A DNA stretch of 64,000 nucleotides, from NCBI GenBank assembly GCA_023238725.1, contig CM041546.1:10292028-10356027 (forward strand), read 5' to 3'. This stretch comes from Scortum barcoo. Its lineage: Eukaryota > Chordata > Actinopteri > Centrarchiformes > Terapontidae. Positions 12,001 to 22,345 of this stretch are shown here, piece after piece. A program made the translations under genes and the position numbers. Positions within the stretch are counted from its first letter, which is position 1. Each line of letters begins with the position of its first letter. The notes under the pieces are model-generated. The model was not told where the DNA came from, did not search any database, and worked only from the letters and a program-made list of their open reading frames with translations.

Positions 12001-13426
12001 TTAATACGTAATATTACTTAACACTACTAAAAATGAACACTGACATCAAATTAGCTTACCAAATTTTTTGACTGTGAACTCTCGGGAAACAACGTTTGTT
12101 TCATCACCTTCATAGTGTGCTGTAATCTTCCATGTGCCAGCTCTTTGGATGAAAAGAACATACAATTATGTATTAGTGTATTATGCCAAGTGTCAGAGTT
12201 GCCTGTGCTGTTACATTATGTTCAGTGCAGCTTATTATAAACATACTTTGAGACATCAGGTATGGGGAAACTGCCTTGGCGTATCCCTCTCTCTGCAGCC
12301 TTTAGGTAATTTATTATTCTGTTTCCAGCGGCATTCTGTCACAAAATGGTAAAATCATGGATCATGTAATGAGGTTGTGAAAGCTATTTTGTGAGTCCTC
12401 TTTTTTCCTAAACAAAACGCAGTCGTTACTCACAAATATTGAAATCTGGAACGTTTCATCAGTTGGCCTGTATCTGTGGTCCAGGGTAAATATCCTGTAC
12501 TTCACTAGAAGAGACATGTGCAATGTAAAATTGCTTGCTCTTTATAGAGTTAAGAATTATTCCACATTGTTTTATATTTCTTCACATTTGGTCACTTTTC
12601 TTTTACCGATCTGTGTTGGGTTGTAGATTGGCTGGTCAGTCTGAATGAAGATATTGCCCCTGCGTTTTGATATCAGGACCCTTGACATCCTCCTGCCACT
12701 GATGGAGGGGCCCTCTGCCACCAGCATAAGGTAGGGATGGTCATCTTTTTGACGCAAATGTGACATAAGAATCCTGTCTACCTGCAAAAATGCAAATCAG
12801 AAATTTGACTTAATGACGTCTCAGTCCCCTCTAAATTGTTTGCTTTTTGTATGCGGGATGTGTCTCCTACCTTGAGCTCAACTGTTTTGATCTGTCCCCC
12901 CACAGTACACACCACAGTCTCCTTCCGAGACATAATACTATTGGTCAACTCATGCTCCAGGTAGAGAGTAACAGGATTATTAAGATGAGACCCTTCCATC
13001 TGGACAAACACTTTCTCATTAACACCCACATGAAACACTCCGGGGGCTGAGATGAAGAATCTGCACACAAGGTGAAAGATAGCATTTACTGTACCCTTTA
13101 TGGCTATATTTTGCATCCATCAACTTCTGTTTCTATAGATGAACATCTGTAATGCTGCATTATTTATCTTATCTATATCTATGATCATTTAACATATATA
13201 ATGCTGAAAACATATGTTCATTATTAAACATAATGATATCTTAGAAGACAAATGAGTATTATTTTAACCCTCTCTAACCCTCCAGTAAAACACAAAAAGG
13301 TTGGCATCTCATTACATTATTATATAACACAGATTCATGCAGCTATTTCTACATTTACCTGTCCTTTGAACACTCTGACTCCATAGTCAAGATCAGGAAC
13401 AGTATCGAAAATGTGTAGCACTTCAT
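80..13426 (-). CDS. c4: complement component C4 (3' end off the window)
   Basis: C4 is a plasma thioester protein of the classical and lectin complement pathways. C1s or MASP-2 cleaves it, releasing C4a; C4b then binds surfaces and helps form the C3 convertase. Exons, 5' to 3': 13359-13426, 12871-13060, 12607-12781, 12434-12504, 12247-12335, 12060-12142, 11860-11947, 11226-11349, 10994-11120, 10320-10432, 10074-10232, 9802-9969, 9518-9709, 9028-9171, 8786-8909, 8157-8228, 7838-8050, 7616-7730, 7394-7464, 7157-7296, 6837-7052, 6561-6612, 6350-6439, 5971-6177, 4770-4848, 4444-4636, 4229-4324, 3726-3911, 3034-3219, 2734-2905, 2585-2644, 2419-2509, 2158-2332, 1951-2041, 1169-1243, 992-1094, 798-887, 587-691, 338-421, 80-212. 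All junctions are GT-AG and in phase except for 10 extra bases in 2734-2905. About 1,670 codons are present and the last exon is missing. C4 rather than C3 or C5 because there are two basic processing sites (RQRR, RNRR) and an acidic tyrosine-rich stretch before the second. Human C4 also has 41 exons. Confidence 0.93.
1653..1790. repeat. fish interspersed repeat fragment in c4 intron
   Basis: The segment beginning near AAACAGCTAGCCTGGCTCTG and running through the TTTAATCC region resembles, from memory, a repeat scattered through percomorph genomes. It lies in the intron between c4 exons 1951-2041 and 1169-1243. Family name not assigned. Confidence 0.55.
2158..2332 (-). CDS. c4: c4 alpha/gamma processing exon
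   Basis: It encodes an acidic tyrosine-rich stretch (ENYDYYDGDDYITEEKDD), the counterpart of the sulfated tyrosine region of human C4, then the basic site RNRR (2214-2225) followed by DLDNN. This second processing site makes C4 a three-chain protein and separates it from C3 and C5. Confidence 0.88.
2734..2905 (-). CDS. c4: c4 exon 30 with frameshifting 10-bp duplication
   Basis: The exon opens DTIMALEALA in phase with exon 29 (which ends YRSSQ), then the frame changes and the conserved continuation AEYELQKADNPTTNVIAEF is read in another frame. The cause is a near-tandem copy, GAAGCCCTTGCG then GAAGCCCTTAGCG, near 2866-2890. Length is 172 nt where 162 would keep phase, and exon 31 is again in the expected phase. 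Read through, the shifted frame reaches TAA inside the exon. This could be an allele, a pseudogenising change, an assembly artefact, or be bypassed by a weak acceptor inside the duplication. Confidence 0.85.
4444..4636 (-). CDS. c4: c4 exon with catalytic histidine
   Basis: The segment reads QQSDGSFRDPQPVLHRGVL. The residue equivalent to the isotype-determining position (Asp in human C4A, His in human C4B) is His, codon at 4456-4458. By analogy with C4B and C3, this predicts His-catalysed transacylation with preference for hydroxyl groups. The exon is phase 0 with 4229-4324, which begins KGNDQHASMTAF. Confidence 0.82.
5971..6177 (-). CDS. c4: c4 thioester exon (GCLEQ variant)
   Basis: This exon starts the thioester domain. 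The motif at 6086-6100 reads Gly-Cys-Leu-Glu-Gln (codons GGA TGT TTA GAA CAG), about residue 988-992, followed by TMVRLAPTASALRYLDLSEQW. The Cys and Gln that form the internal thioester are present. The middle glycine usual in vertebrate C3/C4 (GCGEQ) is leucine. Confidence 0.9.
7838..8228 (-). CDS. c4: c4 beta/alpha junction and C4a anaphylatoxin exons
   Basis: Two exons, 8157-8228 and 7838-8050. The first carries a conserved cysteine and the tetrabasic site RQRR (8191-8202), where C4 is cut into beta and alpha chains. The second encodes the six-cysteine anaphylatoxin domain, with ECCGHGF, ITCQDRARR and FLKCCLEGERL visible. The upstream exon 15 must use the donor after 8786, because that is the donor that keeps the phase and joins to the Cys-containing segment. 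Confidence 0.88.
8510..8757. repeat. fish interspersed repeat in c4 intron 15
   Basis: A stretch with CTACAGAAGCCCAGAGTGGAC and AGAGAGGGGTGAGGAGAGGG resembles a high-copy element often seen in fish genes. It sits directly beyond the donor of c4 exon 8786-8909. Its 79-codon open frame on the minus strand is not C4-like and is best read as repeat sequence. Confidence 0.6.
10673..10720. repeat. imperfect trinucleotide microsatellite (ACT/GCT)
   Basis: An interrupted run of TAC/TAT, then GCT triplets, in the c4 intron between exons 10994-11120 and 10320-10432. Confidence 0.9.
13359..13426 (-). CDS. c4: c4 exon 1, signal peptide
   Basis: The ATG at 13426 opens MKCYTFSILFLILTMESE, a short basic start followed by a hydrophobic core, typical of a secretory signal. 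It is spliced with a GT donor after 13359 into the first macroglobulin domain at 12871-13060, which starts FFISAPGVFHVGV. This start was chosen because it is the only ATG giving a signal peptide in phase with exon 2. Confidence 0.8.
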
Positions 13427-16400
13427 TGTGCCGCTCCTGTTTCTTCGCCTGCTCTGACACAAGCTTTTGATCAACTGAGGTTTTGTTAGTCCACCCCTGT
13501 ATTTCTCAATAGTCGGATCTCCCTATGCCCTCCCTCTGTTTTTTTCTTCTTGTAAGATGGCTTAGAAAGAAGTGACTTTCCTCAGAGTGATGTCTCCTAC
13601 AGTATGTTTCAACTGATGGAAAAAATCATCACACTGTCAGATCTACTTGTTGGTTTAATGGTGTGTACATTTCTATAGATGAAAGTATGAGATCTAACAG
13701 GTGTATCCAAAAGATGATTGATAATACAGATCAGATTATAGAGGACTGACATTTTAAGACTGCATGTTTGATTTTATAATTGGATGTATTATTTGTTTAT
13801 TATTACGTATTATATCACTGCTTGGCCTTCGGCATGGAAAGTGTTTGTTTCTATTTCACAATGTTCTCTCATTGGTTGGTGCAAGTCAGCCAGTTTTCCG
13901 CCAAATCATGTGATTTACAGGAAATCAAGTTTGTGTTATTTGGATTCAGGACAGGGTGGGTGCTGTTGATTCTTCTACACATGACCTGGTAATGTTTTCA
14001 AAGTAGTCCCTAATAACAACAATTCCTACAGTTTAGTGTTTCAGGTTTTTTTATTATATCTTATTAGTAGTTACTGAAGTTTTATAAATTATTATAAATG
14101 GCCTGGGTAGTTTACTTGTGACTATAATCTACACCAAGTGTGGATTTTTCATAAACTAATACTGAAAGGAATTTAAAAACTTTCCAAAGGGTGTTCGGAT
14201 CTGGCTGAAAGGAACAGCTGTAAGATTTATGAGGCACAGACTGTTATCAGGTGGGGATCTCAGCAAATAACAAAGACATACAGAGACATGGTCAGAAACT
14301 TTATTTTTGCTACATAAACAGCTTGTTGAAGATGCAGTAACCAAAATTACAAAAAAAATACAGATTGTGTGGAGCATTATACATCAAGTAATACAACATT
14401 AGACACACTTACTGGAGAAAAAAAAATCACGTTAAAATTTAAAGTTTAAAGTTAACATTTCAAATAAAACAAAACAAAACTACATCAGATGTTTACAACT
14501 TTATTGATAATTCACTTTATGCCAAAAGCTTTTATGTAAATGGAATCACCAATAAACACCCATGTTAAGACTTTTGGAGGAGTCTAAACATCAAATGGTT
14601 ATTCCAGCTAAGTGCTCCTGATTGAGGCAGTGATCCCTGAAGTCTTCCCACTTCTCAAATAGATACAGTATGTAAATAAGCGACAAATAGTATTTTGAGC
14701 ATATTTCAGGGTATTCATTTCTAAAAGTTTTGGACTGCATTTTAAAAATATCCTCCAGGCATTTCAGATAAAATACATATGTGTAACATCAACATCAAGC
14801 TTAGGCTAGCTTTAAAAAAAACCCTGAAAATACTGACTCTGACTATAAAATTACAATAAAGGTAACCTATACACATAAGTTATACACACATATACATAAA
14901 GTTATACACTAAAAAATGGAAATGCCATAGCCCTGATTCTAGTCACTTTTGGTTCATGGAAGAAACATCTCTGCCAACCTCCAGTCACTTTGCCAACCAC
15001 AAGCCATGTGGCCCTGTGCCATATAACTTCCTCATCCATTAATAATTGGATTCTCTCCACATAATGAATAAATTTAAAAGTCCAGTTCCAGGGTAAATAC
15101 TCAATGTGAATTTAGAAATACAATTTTTAATTGATAAGCTTAAATTTGGATTAGATGAAAAGGTCACATTTCTTAATAATCACCAGTTTTCTATATTTTC
15201 TATATTTATTAACTATAATAAATTTTGAAATATCCATTGCAGATGTCATTGTTTAAGTCACTCCAACAGATTAAATTCCAGTATTGGCCCTGAAAATACA
15301 TTCCCTTCTTTGTGCACAGCTATATTATATTTAATCCATTCCCATGTTAATCTCTGTATTATTACTGCTGTACGAAGTAAGAGGGAATAAATAAGAGTCG
15401 GGGGCATGATGTCCATCCACAACTCCTGGATATGGAGAAGTAACAAGAATTGCGTTTGGACAATCAACACCAGACTCCCTGTCAAACTTGGGATGAACAG
15501 CAACAGCATCTCTTTGCCTTAAGTAAATCCTGTCGTGGGTGGATGGTTTGATAAAATATCATAGGAGTAGAATTAAAACAATTTCAGAAATATATATCAT
15601 ATAAAGAGAATAAAAAGTTTGAAATGTTTGTTCAAGCAGCTGCTGCTTGTTTGGAGAATTTAAAGAACTTTATGAATTGTCAAAAGAAACACCCAAAAAT
15701 GTGATTCAAAAATAGCTTTCTCTCAAAATGACCATATATAATAATAATCGAGTTCCAAAGTTTTCTGCAACTAAATGCTTTTTTTTAAATGTACATATTG
15801 TTCACCCAACAATTCCCTTTATTTGTTCTCTACAAATTGGTATATCAGTGACTTAACTTGTAACATCATGTGAAAAAGTAATAATTATAATACTTACATC
15901 ATGCATCTTCAATGATAAAGTGATATTAGTCCCAGGGAAGCCACCATTAATCAGGTGCATCTATGCATATAAAATATTAAACTCTTTCTTTCCAACTTTT
16001 TAAAAATATTGTAGAACTCACTCTCTCCTGCGTCCGTCCACCACCGCTGCTTGTTCGGTTTGCCATGTCCCCCTCTCTATCTCGTCCCCTCTATCCATCT
16101 CATTTCATGCAGGAGTGGGGTTACCTAAGAGACTCGGCTTCAATGGAGAAAATCTCTTTTTCTACAATTAACTGTGAAAGTGACAGAAGGGAGGGGTGAG
16201 GACTCAGAGCAGAAAAGGGGGAGAGGGAAGGAAACAAGTGTACATGGCAGGTAGAGAGACGTGATGTTAAAAACTAATATTTGTACTAAAGTTTCAACAT
16301 CAGAAAATTTAGAATAACTACTACTGAGAGATGTCCACAGTTATCAGAAATGTTATAAAAAAAACAATAAATTTGAACTCTCGGGTAGCAGCATTTGGTT

Positions 16401-17585
16401 GTTACATTTAACCTTTTGATTTAATATAAACATACATATGTATACTTATATATATAAAATATTGTCTTATATATTGTATTTAATAAGGCTAATGAGGATA
16501 TATGTTTAGGGTATGTATATATATATATAGGATATATTTTAGGATTTCTACACACATACTCTTAATAAATATATACATATCAGTTTTGTAACACGCATGG
16601 TTGAATTAGGATTAGGCCAAATTAGGTTGCATTACACTGATCCCAGTGAAAGTGAATTATGTCTAGCGCCATAATCTCTAAATATGCAGGGGGAGTGACC
16701 ACTGGGTTTCCATGGCGAGATGTACACAAAAGGGTGTGGCGTGGGAATGTCTTCAGGGGTCAGGAGTGAGGGTGAAAGGGTCAGAGGTCAGAGCCAGCTG
16801 GACAGCACACAAGAGGAGATGAGGGTGAGAAAAGGAGGCGAGGGGATAGTCCAGAGACTGGCTGACTGGACCCAATGGGACATTAACATTGAACTGATGG
16901 GAGGCTCACTGACCAATGCCTATTCAGGGAGAAACTAGGCTATGACACACTCATGTGTAATGGTCCGTAGTAATTGACAAGTGACAAGACCCTCATTGTG
17001 GATGCAAAAGCAGTTATCAGAATGCAGTGGTAGATTACAAGCTATGCATACTGGTATTTAGTGGTTATTTGGAGTTATTCGATTTAATAATGCAAACATA
17101 TATTAATGTGACTGTTGTAAGAAATATACGGTATAATGATACTTCTGTGTGCTGAAAAATATCAGTCACTTCTTTCCAAAAAGAGGCCCATAGGAATATA
17201 TTGGGGTATAGATATGTATCATTTTATTATCAGTTTATGGTTTTACACTTTTCACACAAATGTCACCATTTAATTTCCAATAGTTTAAACTGACAGCAGT
17301 TGTAATCATATAATATAATGGACAGTATTTAGCACTTGGCATATCCTGTGTTGTATCATTCTTTGCAGTTTCTTCTTTTTCCACCTCAAACAACATACAT
17401 CAGACTTTAACTTGCACCATCTAACAACTGAAGCACATTCAAAATGTGTCAAATGAGTCATTCATTTAAAAGAAGGGGAGGTACTGTGTTGTAAGAAGTA
17501 AACAGGCAACATTCTCGTTTCTTCAAAGACTACTCCCAGGGAACAACATGTCTGATAACAGTGAAAACAGTCTATTTAGTTTTCA
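13427..17585. other. largely non-coding stretch upstream of c4
   Basis: No convincing exon chain was found. The c4 promoter must lie just above 13426, but no TATA box or known factor site was pinned down. Short open frames (for example 15258-15509 minus, 16720-16938 plus) have no recognisable similarity or splice context. A TA-rich run is at 16515-16529. Two AATAAA signals on the minus strand (14297-14302 and about 14505) suggest that a minus-strand transcript ends here. Confidence 0.5.
14297..14302 (-). promoter_or_regulatory. candidate poly(A) signal, minus strand
   Basis: TTTATT on the plus strand is AATAAA on the minus strand. A second copy lies about 200 bases upstream, near 14505. Either could end a transcript whose last coding block is 17586-17756 or the lectin gene further up. 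The signal is short and the assignment is an inference. Confidence 0.3.
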
Positions 17586-17756
17586 GTAGTTAATATGATG
17601 TGTCACTTCCAGTTCCCATGGCCATAGATGCTCCGTGTACCTCAAGGGTGCAGACAGGAAGGTGAGTGTCTGTGAGTCGTCCATGTTGCTGCTAGTGAAG
17701 GTCAGGTCAGTGAGGGCAGCAGGCAGTCTGGTTCGGGGCCATACTCTGGTGGTCTA
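17586..17756 (-). CDS. unassigned terminal-exon-like open block
   Basis: After a plausible acceptor (TTTTCTAG) the minus strand is open for 56 codons and ends in TGA, with TTRVWPRTRLPAAL at the start and LRYTEHLWPWELEVTHH near the end. The product is not recognised. It could be an alternative last exon of the lectin gene (a phase-0 donor exists in 18051-18541), the end of another gene, or chance. No upstream exon was firmly joined. Confidence 0.25.
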
Positions 17757-18050
17757 GAAAAGACAATCTTGGGGCCCAACCCAAGGGGTCAACATGCAAA
17801 TAGTAACCCCTGAGTGAAAGGCATAGAGCAGATCAATGTTCTCACATTACTCTTGCTGCCCATGACTGTGAATGTGCACGCCTACACACTGCATGAGGTT
17901 TTCATATTTAATGAAATTCATTCTCAACAATGGAAGAGGCAGCTGTATTCCAACAAAAGGTAGAAGTATGACGTCATGAGAGAGCTTTAAAATAGCCGTG
18001 ATGTCTCTGTTGAAGTCCATAAATGTCCACTCTTTTCAATGGTATAACTG

Positions 18051-20236
18051 TCAAAAACATTGAACCGATAACTGAAAAAATATCATTTTGAAACAGAAAA
18101 ATACATGTATAAGCAGCATAAATGTGTAATTCTGTCCATACAACATTACAAAATCATCTGAAGCGTCACTGGCCCTCCGCAATCCAGGGCATGCAAAGCA
18201 GATGAAATTCAGTTTTTCCGTCTCAGGCAAGCCTACCCACTGCTGCCTCCCAGTGGCTTGAATGGCACCACTAACCCCACAGTCATATTCTCCCTCAGAT
18301 CCTTGTCCTGGTGCCCAGTTCTGGTAACAGCCAGTAGCTGAAGAGGTCCAGAACCAAAAGTTAAATTCACAAGTGTAGCGTAGGCTTAGCCAAACATGGG
18401 ACGATGTGGCATGCTTTGTCTTTTCAACCACCTTCTCCTGAATGTCCTTGGTGGTAATATGGACAAGGGCAATATGGTGCTCCCTGCAGTAACCCATAGC
18501 TTCAATCCATGTCATGTTTTCCTGGATTAGTAACAGGTTTCCTTTAGAAAGAGAAAATGAAGAGAGAAAATGTAGAGATAGTACTTAAATTCAAATATAT
18601 GCAAAAAAATATTTGCAAAAAGGACACCACATGATCATTTTAAACAGACCTGGAAGCAGACATTGACTTTCAGTGGGCATTGGAGTTGGAGTTGGAGTGG
18701 TCTGGGCGGAAGTCCCCATCACTGTTAATGCAAAGCAATTGCTTGTAGTGTGGACAGTAGTTGTGGGAGGATCTGTATTGCTGTCACAGTAGGCATAACT
18801 GTAGTTGCATTGTTTGAGCCACTTGATACAAGCTCTGTGGTATTTGGTGTTGTAAGGTTGTCAGAAATTGTTTGTTCTTCGGCTGTAAAATTGGCAGCAT
18901 TTGATTTAGCGGTAGAAGCAACCACAGTGAAATTTACTGACACTACGACTTGTTGAGGTGTTGTGAGATTCTCTGTGTACTTGTCTGATTGGAGTTTGGT
19001 AGAATAGATTTTCTCTCTGTAAGAAATGAACAGACACCAGGGAGAGAACAGTTAGTATATTAGTTATATTAGTTAGTATCTGCTGTGTATCATGTAGGCT
19101 TACACAAAGACGCTTTGCTGACAGATAGAGCATGTAATCAAGCAACTAACCCCCACGGCAAACAAAAAAATTTGCTGACAAATCTCAGGTTATTCCACTT
19201 CCCTTTGTGTTTGAATATAGCAGCAGCACAGTCTTGACCTTCAAGGTAGTTTGGCTGATTGGGTTTCCAGTCACGAAATGACGAGTTGCTCCCATCAGAC
19301 CACTTCCAGGGGTCTTTGAAGAGGCCAATCCACACATTTTGTGACACATACGCTGCCTCATTCTCCTCTCTTGAGTGTATGCTGATGAGATCAGATGATA
19401 AGCCCCTGCAGTGACTCTGAGCGTCCCTCCACGATTTGGTCTCAGTGATAAAAATGTGACCACTGGTATCACCTTTACCTGCAAGTCAAGTGATTTGATA
19501 TTTTCTAACACGGTGATGTTCTGCATTTAAACGTGTTGTATGCCATCAGATAGAACTTTGACTGCAATATTGCCATTTCACTTACCATGACAGACGAAAC
19601 TCCTTTTAGTGCCGCAGTCACTTTCAAACCACTTGCCGTGGTTATCCATTGCCGCACACGCATCTTGATCCTTATTTTGAGGCTCTCCTGCCCTACAGTT
19701 AAAAAAAACCCAGTTTCTGATCAGGCCACGACCAGTGCCACATCCGCAAATCTGCAGTCTCGAGTCCTATCCAGTCTCAACTGAGGCTGACAGAGCAGCC
19801 TCAGTTGAGACTAAAGTTACCAAATTATCCATGTCTGTTGAGTTGTGAATTGTTGCCAAATCAGAGTACATCTCTCTGCAATAGCTCTTTGCTTTGGTGT
19901 AAGATTTTAAAAGCTGAACATGGTGAAAATCTGAAGATCCCAGTGTGAAGGAGAAAAATCCTGTGAAATTAAAGGTAGTACTGTATGTTACAGCAGCTTG
20001 AATACAAACAATGACAGCAAAACACTCTCATGTATGTTGAAAGCTAAAATCTTTTTCATGCCGCGATCTCATATTTCAAAATTTTTTCTTCACTATTTAA
20101 AAGCTTAGTATCTTAACAAATAGCCAACTCCATTTACACTTATATTATACATTTGTAAATATGACATGAGGAAAATTATTTAAAAAAGAATCAAACCTAA
20201 GACAAGCAGATGCAACGTTTGAGTCCTTATCATCAT
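18051..20236 (-). pseudogene. three-domain C-type lectin gene, disrupted
   Basis: Exon model: 20197-20236 (signal peptide, MMIRTQTLHLLVLG), 19586-19960 (lectin domain 1), 19151-19478 (domain 2), 18650-19016 (Ser/Thr-rich stalk), 18051-18541 (domain 3). Domain 1 shows SYCREMYSDLATIH, WIGLETADLRMWHWSWPDQ and CAAMDNHGKWFESDCG; domain 2 shows VWIGLFKDPWKWSDGS; domain 3 shows YCREHHIALVHI and LNFICFACPG. It resembles fish mannose-receptor-like lectins of unknown ligand. Domain 1 needs two frame changes that offset each other, and the frame between them has a stop. The stalk exon is one base out of phase and stops before domain 3. Either a young pseudogene, a damaged allele or local assembly error; exons 1 and 3 are clean. 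Confidence 0.68.
19773..19812. repeat. perfect 17-bp inverted repeat inside lectin domain 1
   Basis: AGTCTCAACTGAGGCTG (19773-19789) and its exact reverse complement (19796-19812) are separated by a 6-base loop. The hairpin lies where the reading frame of the first lectin domain breaks. Confidence 0.95.
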
Positions 20237-21840
20237 GATGAATCTTTTTTCAGTCGTGATCAACGGCTAAACAAAAACCAGAAAAACTATGTAAGTAAAT
20301 ATAATGCTCTGTTATGATCAGCCACTGGTCCAAACAAGCAGGTGTGAGCAGCACAGTGTTAGTATGAAGAATGCAACTTGGCTTGTTTAGAGACAGCTTT
20401 TCATGAGCAGCGACAGACAAAAGCTGTTTTTCGGGTTTCTTTCCCTCTTGTACAGAGTGTATGGTACATGGCTTTCTGCTGACACCTGAACTAATGAACA
20501 TATGATTGATTGATGATTCTGTCATAAATCATTATGCACTTTGGACAGGATTAAAATCACTGATCAGCACAGATAATGTTCAGACATATTTGGTTCCTCC
20601 TGTGTGTCCTTGATCACTGCACTGAGAACACCTGTGGGATTATTAAATTCCAAAAATGATTCAATCTAAAAATTCAGTCAGTCAAATCAGTATTGTGATG
20701 TTGTGGTTTGTCAAATCCTATATACTGCAAAATGTTACCTTTTGGAGGGGGCTGCAGTTGAGTTAGGGGAGGTTCTGTGACAAGAGTGTTTTTTCCTAGA
20801 AACTCATTTTAACTTTGGTGACACAATGTTTCAAACAATTTAACCATATGAAAAGAAAGAAAAATAAAGGGAAGTGTTGCTTAACAGAAACTGAAGGTCA
20901 CTCCTGAGTTCTCAGGGTTAAACAAGTGTTGCAATAACTCTTCACTCTGGGAGTTTAAAGATGAATTGAAAAGATTGTAAAGGCAGAACAATGTGTTAAA
21001 TATTTTAGGCAATGAAAATGGTTCTTTACAACATCACTGGAGCATAAACATGTTTTGCATATGGTATGTATCTCTACTGTCAAAGCTGAAGTATTTCTTG
21101 TGGGTGTGGCTGTCTGGGAGTTTGCTCAGGTCAGGTCTGTTGTGCCACAATTACACCACACAGAGTTTCTGCTTCAATTTACTGCAATTTTAGCCTCTCA
21201 CACTTGAATTTTAGTTCACCGACCCCCCCCCCCGCCCCAAATGATCCACTTAGGAATCTTGTATGCACATTTTGTGTGTCATTATCCATTATTGCCCTTG
21301 AATGCACCAATGATATACCCTGTTATGATGATGTTTTGTGCTTCGAATAGTTTGGAAGGCCATTTATTCAATATCAGCTTTATCAGATTTCCTGGGCATG
21401 TATGTGTACACACATGAGAAATCTGACTCTCTCAATATACTCAGTGGTGCAAGATGCAAAGGATACTAACATAAATATGATTACTGTAGCTTTATATACA
21501 GGAGGCACTTGGAAATGACAGTAAACACAGAATTGTCTTTGATTGGTTGTGTTTGACATTTTCACAATAAAAAAAAAAACTATGTGTATTTGAACTATGA
21601 AAATGTTTTATTTACATGTCCAGTGGATGCTTACAATGACAGTCTCAACAACAGAACATGCACCCAACAAGTGCGATTAATTCTCGTGATGCAAATCTTG
21701 CGAAAATAATGAATGATGCAATAAAAGGGAAAGAAAGAAAGAAAATAAAACAGCCAGATGAAATGACGAGTGAAGCTGCTCACATACTGCAGGAGTGTCA
21801 TATGACAGCGCTGTTATGGGTGGTCCCATGAGGCATTTTG
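20237..21840. other. intergenic stretch between lectin and rxrb
   Basis: No exon recognised. The two genes are divergent, so this stretch must hold the lectin promoter and the distal rxrb promoter. A C-rich run (CCCCCCCCCC) lies near 21224-21234. Confidence 0.5.
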
Positions 21841-21990
21841 GCTTAAGGCAGACTGGCACCGAGCCACCATGGCCTGTAAACAACAACAGCGTCAAGTTGA
21901 AGTAAACTGGATCTGAGCTGCCGTCTGGCGCCTGTCCGATTACGAGCACAGCGAGGCGCTTTTTTTAACAATGCGTCGAAGGTGTGTCTG
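21840..21990 (+). other. rxrb: probable non-coding first exon of rxrb
   Basis: GC-richer sequence ends at a good donor (TGTGTCTG then GTGAGTAT, donor after 21990). An ATG at 21971 would run into TGA within seven codons after splicing to 23130, so the exon is treated as 5'UTR. The upstream limit is a guess. The following intron (to 23129) is CpG-rich at its start. Confidence 0.5.
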
Positions 21991-22074
21991 GTGAGTATCT
22001 CCTCCAACCATCAAAACGAACCTATGATTTTATTTAGTTTGTCAACTCTTCAGACTATCAGCCCCCGGAGCCGT

Positions 22075-22345
22075 TAATGTTAGCCGCGTTAGCTCGGTTA
22101 GCCGCAGTCGAAGCTAAAGCGGCTAATCTGAGCTGGGTAGAAAAAAAACGCCGCCTGTGCGGATTTGTTTGTGTCCTTTCGATTAAGTTGTCGGGCTTCG
22201 CGCTTCTCGATGTCCAATCGGGTATGTGTGCATCCCAGCTACGCTAAACATCACAGAGATCAATATTAACCCGACGACCGAAGCTAATGTTAGCTTTCGA
22301 GCGTTTATGGGTTTTGCTAGCTGGCTAACGAGCTAACGGTAAAAG
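22075..22345. repeat. GTTAGC/GCTAAC hexamer cluster downstream of rxrb exon 1
   Basis: Repeated GTTAGC and its reverse complement GCTAAC or GCTAAT occur in both orientations through the first part of rxrb intron 1. Function unknown; this may be a degenerate repeat or a cluster of factor sites. Confidence 0.5.

Noticed and set aside
19141..19200. Frameshift in the T run at the end of lectin domain 2
   Set aside because: The run as written joins in phase to the stalk exon (KFFC, then GEKIYSTK), so no indel is needed.
21971..21990. Upstream ATG as the rxrb start
   Set aside because: After splicing to 23130 it reads MRRRCV then a stop, so it is at most a short upstream open frame.
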